Assembly: GCA_001604585.1 (NCBI GenBank)
Contig: LVBW01000032.1
Span: forward strand, 47,798 to 111,797
Source: Puniceicoccales bacterium Verruco_02
Lineage (GTDB): Bacteria > Verrucomicrobiota > Verrucomicrobiia > Opitutales > Oceanipulchritudinaceae
Direction of reading: 5' to 3'
Length of the DNA stretch: 64,000 nucleotides
Numbering within the stretch: position 1 is the stretch's first letter; each line of letters opens with the position of its first letter. Below the pieces are notes generated by a model. It was given only the letters and a program-made list of their open reading frames with translations, had not been told where the DNA came from and did not search any database. The translations under genes and the position numbers were made by a program. Below, piece after piece: positions 1 to 7,943 of this stretch.

Positions 1-46
1 ATTTCCCGCTTCCTGCCCACAGTTTTTGCCCACAACCCGACAAACC

Positions 47-964
47 ATGCCAGCACTAAGTGCAAACCAGATAGAGGAAGCCCTGCCCAGCCAAGCCCTG
101 CTCCGCGTCCCGGAGCTGCCTTACCGCAAGGTGGGATCGGGCAAGGTCCGCGAGATTTACGACGTTGGCCAGTATCTTCTGCTCATCGCGACAGACCGCA
201 TCAGCGCCTTCGACGTAGTGATGCCCAACGGCGTACCCGGCAAGGGCATACTGCTGACCCAGATCGCGCGCTACTGGTTCGAGCGCACCGCCAGCTGGCT
301 GCCCAACCAACTCCCCGACAACTACGACGCCAGGCTCGAAGAGGTGCTAGGCGAGAACGCATGGCTGGCCCCGCGCTGCACCCTTGCAAAGAAGCTGCGC
401 CCTCTGCCCGTGGAGGCCATCGTGCGCGGCTACCTGTCCGGCAGCGGCTGGAAGGAATACAAAACAACAGGCAAGCTCTTCGGTCAGGATGTGCCAGCGG
501 GCCTAGTCGAAAGCGACAAGCTGCCCCGGCCATACTTTACGCCCACGAGCAAGGCCACCGCCGGACACGACGAGCCGATGAGCCTCGAGGAGTGCGAGGA
601 GCTGCTTACGCCCGGTATTTACCAGCAGGTGCTCGACGCCAGCATGAAGCTCTATGAGATCGGCCACAGCCGCGCAGCCGAGGCTGGCATGATACTGGCG
701 GACACAAAGTTCGAGTTCGGCTTGGACGAGGCGGGCAAGCTCTACCTCATCGACGAGGCCCTTACGCCCGACAGCTCCCGCTTCTGGCCCGCGAACGAGT
801 ACCGCCCCGGTGGAGCACAGCCAAGCTACGACAAACAGTTCGTGCGCGACTATCTAGAAACCCTAGTATGGGACAAGACTCCGCCCGGCCCCGCCCTGCC
901 CGAATCGGTAATCTCCGGCACCCAGGCCCGCTACCTCTCGGCCGCCCGTCAGCTAATTGGTTAA
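47..964 (+). CDS. purC: phosphoribosylaminoimidazole-succinocarboxamide synthase
   Basis: SAICAR synthetase joins aspartate to CAIR in purine synthesis, using ATP, in the cytosol. The protein is 305 aa, the long bacterial/yeast-like form. It has the N-terminal 'GSGKVREIYDVG' nucleotide-binding segment, the central 'VEAIVRGYLSGSGWKEY' signature and the C-terminal 'LIDEALTPDSSRFWP' metal/nucleotide motif. The frame is open from a TTG at 26, but the ATG at 47 starts the natural N-terminus ahead of the conserved core, so I chose it. No other pur gene is adjacent. A hairpin followed by a T-run lies about 60 bp downstream, so the gene probably forms its own transcript. Confidence 0.95.
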   Translation: MPALSANQIEEALPSQALLRVPELPYRKVGSGKVREIYDVGQYLLLIATDRISAFDVVMPNGVPGKGILLTQIARYWFERTASWLPNQLPDNYDARLEEVLGENAWLAPRCTLAKKLRPLPVEAIVRGYLSGSGWKEYKTTGKLFGQDVPAGLVESDKLPRPYFTPTSKATAGHDEPMSLEECEELLTPGIYQQVLDASMKLYEIGHSRAAEAGMILADTKFEFGLDEAGKLYLIDEALTPDSSRFWPANEYRPGGAQPSYDKQFVRDYLETLVWDKTPPGPALPESVISGTQARYLSAARQLIG

Positions 965-1025
965 GCGCCTTGGGCTGTTACGCCACTATATGGCCCCGAT
1001 GCAGGAACGGGAGCCGAGTAATTGA

Positions 1026-1050
1026 CCGCACACACATGCGGGGGTTTTTT
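1026..1050 (+). terminator. probable rho-independent terminator after purC
   Basis: CCGCA (1026-1030) pairs with TGCGG (1037-1041) across a 6-nt loop and is followed by GG and six T residues (1045-1050). The stem is short, but stem plus T-run in the right place fits termination of purC. Confidence 0.6.
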
Positions 1051-1115
1051 ATAGGCCCGGAAGGCTCGGATTTTCTTGCGCGGGCGGCCCGGCTGTTCTT
1101 TTGTTGACCGTTAAT

Positions 1116-2279
1116 ATGCAGACTAGGACCATGTACGACAGACCCGGCGTCATCGCCCTTGAAGACGGCAGCGTATTTCGCGGACGCGCTTTCGGCGCAG
1201 TCGCCGTGAAAGCCGTCGGCGAGGCTGTGTTCAACACCTCGATGACGGGCTATCAGGAAATCCTGACAGATCCCTCCTACCTCGGGCAGATCGTCACCAT
1301 GACCGCCCCACAAATCGGCAACTACGGGGTCAACCCCGAGGACGTGGAAAGCGACGGCCCCAAGGTGACGGGCTTTGTCGTACGCGACCTCTCGCCCCTT
1401 GTCAGCAACTGGCGCGCCGCCGAAAGCCTGCACGAGTATCTGGCCCGCCACGGCGTGCCCGGCGTCACGGGCGTGGACACCCGCGCCATAGCCAAGCGCC
1501 TGCGCGTCACAGGCGTTCAGAAGGCCTGCATAGCAACCGAGGACATTTCCGATGAAGAGGCAGTGCGCCGCGCCCGCGAATGGGTGGGCCTCGAAAACGT
1601 GGACTACGTCAAGGAGGTTTCGACGAAGGTAATCTACGAGTTCGACCCGGACAAGACCCCCGGCGGGCATCCCTTCTTTGTCGAGGGCACAAAGCTGGGC
1701 GACTCCGTCCACACCGGGCCACGCAAACGCTGCGTCGCCTACGACCTTGGCGCCAAGTACAACACCCTGCGCAAGCTCTGGCGCGCCGGGTTCGACGTCA
1801 CCGTGGTGCCCGCCAGCACGCCAGCCAGCGTGGTGCGCTCGATGAACCCTGACGCGATATTCCTATCCAACGGGCCTGGAGACCCCGCGCCCCTGACCTA
1901 CGTCCACGAGGCCGTGCGCGACCTGATGCAGGACTTCCCAATGTTCGGCATCTGCATGGGCAACCACATGCTTTCGCACGCCCTCGGGGCGGACACCTTC
2001 AAGCTCAAATTCGGCCACCGTGGCGCAAACCACCCGGTGAAAAACCTTGAGACGGGGCACGTGTACATCACCTCGCAGAACCACGGCTTCGCGGCCAAGC
2101 CCGAGGATGTCACGGCAAAGGGCGGCGTAGTAACCGAGGTCAACATGAACGACGGCACCGTATCCGGCATCCGCCTCAAGGACAAGCCTGTCTTCGCCGT
2201 GCAGTATCACCCGGAGGCCTCCCCCGGCCCTCACGAGAGCGGCGTGCACTTCCAGACCTTCTTCGATTCCTGCAAGTAG
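1116..2279 (+). CDS. carA: carbamoyl-phosphate synthase small subunit (glutaminase)
   Basis: CarA hydrolyses glutamine and channels ammonia to CarB for arginine and pyrimidine synthesis. The N-terminal CPSase small-chain domain (about residues 5-140) contains 'NTSMTGYQEILTDPSY'. A class I GATase domain follows, with the nucleophile Cys in 'FGICMGNHML' and the catalytic His and Glu in 'QYHPEASPGP'. The usual 'CLGHQ' reads 'CMGNH', so the normally conserved Gln is a His. Start choice is uncertain: TTG 1101, ATG 1116 and ATG 1131 are all in frame, and none has a strong Shine-Dalgarno. carB is not in the window. A 140-bp leader separates it from purC. Confidence 0.93.
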   Translation: MQTRTMYDRPGVIALEDGSVFRGRAFGAVAVKAVGEAVFNTSMTGYQEILTDPSYLGQIVTMTAPQIGNYGVNPEDVESDGPKVTGFVVRDLSPLVSNWRAAESLHEYLARHGVPGVTGVDTRAIAKRLRVTGVQKACIATEDISDEEAVRRAREWVGLENVDYVKEVSTKVIYEFDPDKTPGGHPFFVEGTKLGDSVHTGPRKRCVAYDLGAKYNTLRKLWRAGFDVTVVPASTPASVVRSMNPDAIFLSNGPGDPAPLTYVHEAVRDLMQDFPMFGICMGNHMLSHALGADTFKLKFGHRGANHPVKNLETGHVYITSQNHGFAAKPEDVTAKGGVVTEVNMNDGTVSGIRLKDKPVFAVQYHPEASPGPHESGVHFQTFFDSCK

Positions 2280-2285
2280 GCTTGG

Positions 2286-2361
2286 GACATCGCAAGCGAT
2301 GTCGCAAGAGGCGACATTTCAAAGCCCGCATACCAAGGCAATGCCTCCGAATGCGGGCTTT
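2286..2361. terminator. hairpin pair between convergent carA and proS, including a bidirectional terminator
   Basis: A perfect 8-bp hairpin GACATCGC/GCGATGTC (2286-2303) directly follows carA. A perfect 11-bp stem, AAAGCCCGCAT (2321-2331) with ATGCGGGCTTT (2351-2361), lies beyond it with a 19-nt loop. The second has A/T tracts at both ends and can serve both converging genes. Confidence 0.7.
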
Positions 2362-2405
2362 GTCGTGAATAGGTTCATGGGATTATCCCGCTATCAACCC
2401 ATCCG

Positions 2406-3923
2406 CTAGTAGCTCTTGGCCCAGATAACGCGCTGCTTGCTCGGGCGGCCGCTGAAGGGACAGGTGCCTTCTTCGCTCGGCATGTTGAGCGGGATGCAGC
2501 GGATTGTCACCTTGAGGTCGGCGCTGATTTTGTCCGCCACCTCGTCGGAACCGTCCCAGTGCGTGAAGGCAAATCCGCCGTGGATTTCCGGCTTGTCGGC
2601 GTTCTTCGCCGTGAAAAAGTCGTAGAACTCTTCCTTGGAGTCGATGCGGCGGATGTTGGAGTCGCGGAAGGCCTTGGCGCGCTCTAGCAGGGCGCGCTGC
2701 ATGTCGTCGAGTATGGAGCCGACCTTTGCGACGAACTCCCCGCGGGGCAGCGTGGCCTTTTCCAGAGTGTCGCGGCGAGTGTAGAACACGCCGTTCGAGG
2801 CCACGTCGCGGGGGCCGATTTCGATGCGGATCGGCAGGCCCTTCTTCACCCACTGCCATGCCTTTTCACCGCCGCGAATGTCGCGGTCGTCAATCTGCAC
2901 TTCCAGCGTGCGGCCGTCCCATACGGTGGCCTTCAGCTCCGCCTTCAGGCTTTCGCAGTAGGCGAGCACTTCGGCGCGGCTGTCCTCCTTGGGCGTCACG
3001 GGCAGGATGACGATGTGGACGGGGGCCAGACGCGGAGGCACCACCATGCCGTTGTCGTCGCCGTGGGTCATTATCATGCCGCCGATAAGGCGAGTCGATA
3101 CGCCCCAGCTCGTCGTCCATGCGTGCTCCTCCACACCCCTGTCGGAGAGGAATTTTATCCCGCTGGCCCTGGCGAAGTTCTGGCCAAGGAAGTGGCTGGT
3201 GCCCGCCTGAAGGGCTTTTTTGTCCTGCATCATGGCCTCGATGCAGAGTGTGGACACGGCACCGGGGAAGCGTTCACCGGCGGTCTTTTCGCCCTGAATG
3301 ACGGGCATGGCCATCCAGTTTTCGGCAAAGTCGGCGTACACGGCCAGCATTTTGCGCGTTTCCTCCCATGCTTCTTCGGCTGTGGCGTGCGCTGTGTGGC
3401 CTTCCTGCCAGAGGAACTCTGCGGTGCGCAGGAACAGTCGGGTGCGCATTTCCCAGCGCACGACGTTGGCCCACTGGTTGATGAGGATGGGCAGATCGCG
3501 GTAGCTCTGCACCCACTTGGCGTACATTTCGCCGATGATGGTCTCCGATGTCGGGCGGACGATCAGGGGTTCGTCGAGGGGGCTGGCGGGGATGAGCTTG
3601 CCGTTGCCGTCGGCTTGCAGGCGACTGTGGGTGACAACGGCGCATTCCTTGGCGAAGCCTTCTACGTGGGCTGCCTCTTTTTCAAGGTAGCTGACGGGGA
3701 TAAACAGGGGGAAGTAGGCGTTTACGTGGCCGGTGTCCTTGAACTTCTTGTCCAGCGCGCGCTGGATGTTTTCCCACAGGGCGTAGCCCCAGGGTTTGAT
3801 GACCATGCAGCCGCGCACGGGGGAGTTTTCGGCCATGTCGGCGGCTTTGATGACTTGCTGATACCACTCCGGGTAGTCCTCGGAGCGGGTGGGCGTAATA
3901 GCGGTGCGTTCGGGCTTGGCCAT
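2406..3923 (-). CDS. proS: prolyl-tRNA synthetase (eukaryote/archaeon-like type)
   Basis: Class II aminoacyl-tRNA synthetase that charges tRNA-Pro in the cytosol. The 505-aa length, the absence of the bacterial editing insertion and the C-terminal '...AKSY' ending mark the archaeal/eukaryotic-type ProRS rather than the ~570-aa E. coli type. The N-terminal catalytic core has motif 1 around 'CMVIKPWGYALWENIQ', motif 2 in 'FLRTAEFLWQEGHTAH' and motif 3 in 'SWGVSTRLIGGMIMTHGD'. An anticodon-binding domain begins near 'VHIVILPVTPKED', followed by the Zn-type C-terminal extension. It starts at ATG 3923 and is monocistronic, converging with carA. Confidence 0.95.
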   Translation of the reverse strand: MAKPERTAITPTRSEDYPEWYQQVIKAADMAENSPVRGCMVIKPWGYALWENIQRALDKKFKDTGHVNAYFPLFIPVSYLEKEAAHVEGFAKECAVVTHSRLQADGNGKLIPASPLDEPLIVRPTSETIIGEMYAKWVQSYRDLPILINQWANVVRWEMRTRLFLRTAEFLWQEGHTAHATAEEAWEETRKMLAVYADFAENWMAMPVIQGEKTAGERFPGAVSTLCIEAMMQDKKALQAGTSHFLGQNFARASGIKFLSDRGVEEHAWTTSWGVSTRLIGGMIMTHGDDNGMVVPPRLAPVHIVILPVTPKEDSRAEVLAYCESLKAELKATVWDGRTLEVQIDDRDIRGGEKAWQWVKKGLPIRIEIGPRDVASNGVFYTRRDTLEKATLPRGEFVAKVGSILDDMQRALLERAKAFRDSNIRRIDSKEEFYDFFTAKNADKPEIHGGFAFTHWDGSDEVADKISADLKVTIRCIPLNMPSEEGTCPFSGRPSKQRVIWAKSY

Positions 3924-4087
3924 GTTGATGCGAGGGATGAAAAGGGGAACCGCGTGCGGGTGCAGCGGTGTTGGAAACCGAGGGATTGTGCCAGCTTTCC
4001 GGGGGCGCTCAAGAAAAAGCTGATTACGAAGCGGCGTTCGTCAATAAATGTTTTGCGTTTACGGCAAGCGCGAAGAAAATTATACAA

Positions 4088-4250
4088 GGCTACCACTAAC
4101 AACTGGTTTCGTCGCGAGAACGAGTATTTGCGGATGGATGGCAAGGCTTTGGAAGTGATTAGTAATGTATGAATTACGGCGAACTTCCAAAACGCAGCCA
4201 TCCACCGTAAAGGCCGTTCATAGCAGAAAACAAAGTTATTAGAGGAGGCC
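4088..4250. mobile_element. 163-bp palindromic MITE, copy 1
   Basis: This element has the same length (163 bp) and internal sequence as the copy at 5192-5354, including 'AACTGGTTTCGTCGCGAGAA' and 'GGATGGATGGCAAGGCTTTG'. Its ends are imperfect inverted repeats: GGCTACCACTAACAACT on the left, and the reverse complement of the right end reads GGCCTCCTCTAATAACT. The two halves are also imperfect complements over most of their length, so the whole element can fold into one hairpin. The flanks (ACAA left, AAAA right) do not form a clean target duplication, which suggests an older insertion than copy 2. Its right end lies 15 bp before the next start codon. Confidence 0.8.
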
Positions 4251-4265
4251 AAAAAAGGGAAGCGT

Positions 4266-4877
4266 ATGTGCTGGGAGTATCTGAAGTCAGTTGATGTAAG
4301 CGGGGAGGTGACGGCTATAGCGGCAGCAGTTACAGCTGGAGCTGCCGTTTTTGCCGTAATTATCGCGAAGAAACAGTTAAAGACTTGGCGAGAACAACTG
4401 ATCGGCACGGAAAGACGAAAGCTCGCCGTTGACATGCATAAATCTGCACTCCGGTTTCAATTGGCCATCAGGCAATGCCGTTGTCCCGTTTATGAATGGT
4501 CATTTCAAAAATTCGATGACGCATATTGGAAGATAATTCAGGAGGAGAGAGTCAAACCAGTGGAAGAGGCTTTCCAGAACTTGGTGGACAAGAGTCTCGA
4601 TTTAACAGTGAATCTCAAACGAGACATGGACTCCACCCTTGAACCATTTAACAAATTGCGAACGGAATTGATCCTAGCCATTGGAACAGTTTTTCGTTCC
4701 GAAATGCGACCCACTGAAGCGAATGATGGGAATGCCAACAATCATCACTCAAACAAAGTTGAACAGGCCAGATTAATCTGGAGAAGACCTCTTGAAACAG
4801 AGAATACTGACGAGTATGGAGATCGCGTAAATTCTGCAGTTAATAACCTTGCAGAACAACTCAAAGATTTTATCTAA
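4266..4877 (+). CDS. uncharacterised single-pass membrane protein, low GC
   Basis: 203 aa, family not recognised. A hydrophobic segment at about residues 13-34 ('VTAIAAAVTAGAAVFAVIIA') is followed by a positive 'KKQLKTWREQ' stretch, then a long charged and probably helical region with several acidic/basic repeats. This suggests a membrane-anchored cytoplasmic helical domain. AAGGGAAG just before ATG 4266 can act as ribosome-binding site. Base composition is visibly more A+T-rich than the flanking housekeeping genes. It lies between MITE copy 1 and the RAYT block, so it probably belongs to a recently acquired accessory island. A role as an orphan phage or defence-island protein is possible but unsupported. 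Confidence 0.6.
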   Translation: MCWEYLKSVDVSGEVTAIAAAVTAGAAVFAVIIAKKQLKTWREQLIGTERRKLAVDMHKSALRFQLAIRQCRCPVYEWSFQKFDDAYWKIIQEERVKPVEEAFQNLVDKSLDLTVNLKRDMDSTLEPFNKLRTELILAIGTVFRSEMRPTEANDGNANNHHSNKVEQARLIWRRPLETENTDEYGDRVNSAVNNLAEQLKDFI

Positions 4878-4901
4878 CCGTGCATTTTTTACGTAATTTA
4901 A

Positions 4902-5017
4902 GCCACAACGTGGCGGCATGAGATAGCCCGCGGGTGGAGGCCTGTCAGGCCGGAACCCCGGGGTACACGCCTCACCACCCCACCCCCTCTTTTTTCCAAG
5001 CCCTGCAAGGGCGGCAT
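4902..5017 (+). repeat. REP palindrome block, left flank of RAYT gene
   Basis: The block contains the palindrome GCCACAACGTGGC (4902-4914), then 'GATAGCCCGCGGGTGGAGGC' (4922-4941), then 'GTCAGGCCGGAACCCCGGG', then a second palindrome GCCCTGCAAGGGC (5000-5012). The same series occurs in reverse complement at 5645-5757 beyond the transposase gene. The last palindrome ends 9 bp before the RAYT start codon, so it may also shape translation initiation. Inverted REP pairs bracketing a Y1 transposase are the known signature of REP/RAYT systems. Confidence 0.85.
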
Positions 5018-5021
5018 CAGC

Positions 5022-5641
5022 ATGCCACAATCTCTTTCGCAAATCCTTCTCCACGTTGTGTTCTCCACAAAAAACCGCGAACCGTTCCTTACGGATGCAT
5101 TCCGGGACGAATTGCACGCCATAATCGGTGGCATTGTGCGCGAACACGGCGGCACCTCGCTAGTGGCCGGTTCGGTCAGGGAACATATTCAGGACAGCTC
5201 TAACAACTGGTTTCGTCGCGAGAACGAGGATTTGAGGATGGATGGCAAGGCTTTGGAAGTGAGTAGTATTGAATGAAATCCGGCGAACTTCCAAAACGAA
5301 GCCAGCCGCCGCATAGACCGTTCGTAGCAGAAATCAAAGTTGTTAGAGGTGGCCTTCATCTTCTCATCACACATCCACGAACGGAAACCCCGGCGGACAT
5401 GATGAAGAACATCAAGACGGGTTCGTCCATGTGGATAAACAAGCACGTCGCCACTCAGGGAGGGTTCCATTGGCAGGCTGGTTACGGCATGTTTTCCATA
5501 AGTCCCGCGCATCGTCCCGCATTGGAGAGATACATTTCGTCTCAGCACGATCACCATAAGCGCGTGACGTTTCAGGAGGAATACCGGCGTTTGTTGAAGA
5601 AATACGGCATGGAATACGACGAAAAATATGTGTGGGATTAG
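5022..5641 (+). pseudogene. REP-associated tyrosine (Y1/IS200-like) transposase, interrupted by a MITE
   Basis: RAYT enzymes are single-strand DNA transposases that mobilise REP sequences. The N-terminal part reads 'MPQSLSQILLHVVFSTKNRE...GSVREHI'. The C-terminal part resumes at 'HLLITHPRTETPADMMKNIK' and ends with 'LERYISSQHDHHKRVTFQEE', which carries the probable catalytic Tyr and the family's closing motif. The two halves are in different frames because 167 bp (element plus target duplication) intervene. Removing them restores a continuous protein of about 150 aa, the normal family size, with the HUH metal motif as 'HIH'. The gene is therefore broken exactly inside its active site. REP blocks flank it on both sides. 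Confidence 0.88.
5192..5354. mobile_element. 163-bp palindromic MITE, copy 2, with TTCA target duplication
   Basis: Terminal inverted repeats are GGACAGCTCTAACAACT (left) and, in reverse complement, GGCCACCTCTAACAACT (right), matching at 15 of 17 positions. TTCA at 5188-5191 is repeated at 5355-5358, a 4-bp target-site duplication. The body can fold into one long imperfect hairpin and has no coding capacity, as expected of a non-autonomous element moved in trans. It sits inside the RAYT gene, and precise removal rejoins its reading frame. Confidence 0.9.
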
Positions 5642-5644
5642 GCC

Positions 5645-5757
5645 CATGCCGCCCCGTTGGGGCTTGGTGATAAAAAGGTGGGGGGACCGTATTTCCCGGG
5701 GTTCCGGCCTGACGGCCTCCACCCACGGGCTATCACATTGCGCCCCGTTGGGGCGTT
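5645..5757 (-). repeat. REP palindrome block, right flank of RAYT gene (inverted copy)
   Basis: Read on the minus strand this repeats the left block in order: CGCCCCAACGGGGCG, 'GATAGCCCGTGGGTGGAGGC', 'GTCAGGCCGGAACCCCGGG', then CCAAGCCCCAACGGGGCGGC. The loop bases differ between the blocks while stem complementarity is kept (CAACG versus TGCAA), evidence that the hairpins are under structural selection. Confidence 0.85.
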
Positions 5758-6006
5758 GAAACAGGCTGTTGCCGGATTTGCGCCTCGCTTCCAAATCGTA
5801 TGGGACTCCAAGAACGCAGCTCAATCGCCACTCGAATAATCCGCCGCAATCCACCACATCCACTTGCCAACGACTCTTCGCTTTCGCCCCCTTTGCCCCT
5901 TTTCGAGACTTGGTCTCTTTCCAGATTTGACAAATACGCTGCAATGACCTTCCTGAAGGAAGAGGTGGAACACTTCGTGCATCCACCCATAGGGGGCACA
6001 TACACA

Positions 6007-7248
6007 GTGGCAACACAGACACACACTTTCGACATCGAGGCCGTCCGGGGCGACTTCCCACTCATCATGCGGGAAGCACTGCGCAAGCCTCCCCTGTCCT
6101 ACCTCGACAACGCCGCCAGCACCCAGAAACCTCAGACCGTCATCGACGCCCTCTCGAACTTCTACTCGCAGGACTACGCCAACATCCACCGCGGCGTGCA
6201 CTTCCTGTCCCAGCGTGCCACAGACCTCTACGACAAGGCGCGCGAAACGGTGCGCCGCTTCCTCAACGCCCGCGAAAGCGCCGAATGCATCTTTCTGCGC
6301 GGCGCCACAGAGGGGGTGAACCTCGTGGCCAACTGTTACGCCAAGCCCCTCCTCTGCCGCCCCGGCGCGAACATCGTCATCACAACGATGGAACACCACG
6401 CCGACATCGTCCCCTGGCAACTCGCGATGGAGGACACGGGCGCGCAGCTGCGCGTGGTCCCAATCGACGGACGCGGCGTGCTGGACGAGGAAGCCTTTGA
6501 AAAACTTGTGGACGAAAACACGGTCATCGTCGGCCTCTCTTACGTCTCGAACGTCCTTGGCACCGTGAACCCGGCCGAGCGTCTTATTGCCGCTGCGCAC
6601 GCCAAGGGCGTGCCAGTCCTGCTGGACGCTGCGCAGGCCGCCCCACATGTGGCGCTGGACGTACAGCAGCTAGGCTGCGATTTGCTCGTAATCTCCGGCC
6701 ACAAGATCTACGGCCCAACGGGCATCGGCATACTCTACGGACGGCGCGAAATACTCGAAAAAATGCCCCCCTGGCAGGGCGGCGGCGACATGATCCTGCA
6801 CGTCAGCTTCGCGGGCACCACTTACAAGGGAATACCCGACCGCTTCGAGGCGGGCACCCCGCACATCGCGGGCGCGATGGGCATCGCGGCGGCAATGAAC
6901 TACATCGAGCGCATAGGCATAGGCGCAATCGCAGCGCACGAGCACGAGCTTCTCGAATACGCGAACGCCGCCGTGACGGATATTGCGCAACTGCGCGTCA
7001 TAGGCACTGCTCCGGGCAAGGCAGGCGTACTGTCCTTCGTAATCGATGGGGTACACCCACACGACATCGGGACATTCTTGGACGCGGACGGCGTGGCTAT
7101 CCGCGCCGGGCATCACTGTGCGGAACCGCTGATGAAGCATCTCGGCCTGCCTGGCACGGCAAGGGCGTCGTTTGGCATGTATAACACTTTCGAAGAGATA
7201 GACCGTTTCGCAGCAAGTATCCGCAAGATCGTGAAGTTCTTCCTCTGA
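6007..7248 (+). CDS. sufS: cysteine desulfurase, SufS type
   Basis: PLP enzyme that takes sulfur from cysteine as a persulfide for Fe-S cluster assembly. The sequence begins like SufS ('FDIEAVRGDFPLI') and has 'YLDNAASTQKP', the PLP-lysine motif 'VISGHKIYGPTGIGILYG' and the persulfide Cys region 'IRAGHHCAEPLMKHLG'. The frame is open far upstream, with an ATG at 5944. GTG 6007 gives 413 aa, close to the usual ~406, and has AGGGGG about 10 nt before it, so I prefer it. The extra N-terminal residues from 5944 have no family counterpart. sufU follows about 100 bp later, the usual partner. Confidence 0.92.
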   Translation: MATQTHTFDIEAVRGDFPLIMREALRKPPLSYLDNAASTQKPQTVIDALSNFYSQDYANIHRGVHFLSQRATDLYDKARETVRRFLNARESAECIFLRGATEGVNLVANCYAKPLLCRPGANIVITTMEHHADIVPWQLAMEDTGAQLRVVPIDGRGVLDEEAFEKLVDENTVIVGLSYVSNVLGTVNPAERLIAAAHAKGVPVLLDAAQAAPHVALDVQQLGCDLLVISGHKIYGPTGIGILYGRREILEKMPPWQGGGDMILHVSFAGTTYKGIPDRFEAGTPHIAGAMGIAAAMNYIERIGIGAIAAHEHELLEYANAAVTDIAQLRVIGTAPGKAGVLSFVIDGVHPHDIGTFLDADGVAIRAGHHCAEPLMKHLGLPGTARASFGMYNTFEEIDRFAASIRKIVKFFL

Positions 7249-7355
7249 AGGCCACATGCCATGAGAAAGCAACTTTCGCAATGGCTATTTCTATCGCTTG
7301 CTAATCTGCGAAACTCGGCGTTTATCTGCGGTTCCAAGACTTACCTTATTCAACC

Positions 7356-7802
7356 ATGAACGAGATGGAAGAGCTTTACCGGGAGATCATCCTGGACCAC
7401 AACAAGCGCCCGCGCAACTTTCGCAAGATGGAAGACTGCACCCATCACGCGGATGGGCACAACCCGCTCTGCGGCGACGAGATAGAGGTGTTCGTCAAGA
7501 TCGAGGACGGGCGCATTGCCGACATCAGCTTTCAGGGCGAGGGCTGCGCCATTTCCAAGTCCAGCGCCTCGCTTATGACCAGCGCCCTCAAGGGCAAGAC
7601 CCTCGAAGAGGCCCATCGCGAGGCAGGTATTGTAATTTCTATGCTCACGGGCAAGGGCGCGACTGCGGACGTGGAGGAACTTGGCGACATAGCCGCCCTT
7701 CAGGGCGTGCGCCAGTTCCCGGCCAGAGTCAAGTGCGCAACCCTGTCCTGGCACGCCTTGGAGGCGTCGCTCAAGGGCGAGGCCGGTACCAGCACCGAAT
7801 AG
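7356..7802 (+). CDS. sufU: Fe-S cluster assembly / sulfur-transfer protein SufU
   Basis: IscU-fold protein, 148 aa, that accepts sulfur from SufS. The three Zn/cluster ligand cysteines are in 'NPLCGDEIEV', 'GEGCAISKSSASLMT' and 'VKCATLSWHAL', and the Asp after the first Cys is present. The insertion between the second and third Cys ('LEEAHREAGIVISMLTGKG') and the SufS neighbour distinguish it from IscU. The start is ATG 7356. SufB, SufC and SufD are not in the window. Confidence 0.92.
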   Translation: MNEMEELYREIILDHNKRPRNFRKMEDCTHHADGHNPLCGDEIEVFVKIEDGRIADISFQGEGCAISKSSASLMTSALKGKTLEEAHREAGIVISMLTGKGATADVEELGDIAALQGVRQFPARVKCATLSWHALEASLKGEAGTSTE

Positions 7803-7943
7803 GCTTGCGGGGGCAAAGGCAGGCCGGGCCTTGTCCACGAATCTGCGGGGCGAGCCTGCGTGAGCCTTGGCCCTTGTTTTTCTTGCTCTCTTTGACGCTT
7901 GGGCGCATGTTCATAGTCTGCTTTCACTCATAGGACCGTGCCC

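Noticed and set aside
3015..4172. Long open frame antisense to proS (about 385 codons)
   Set aside because: It mirrors the high-GC codon pattern of proS, has no family resemblance and no ribosome-binding site.
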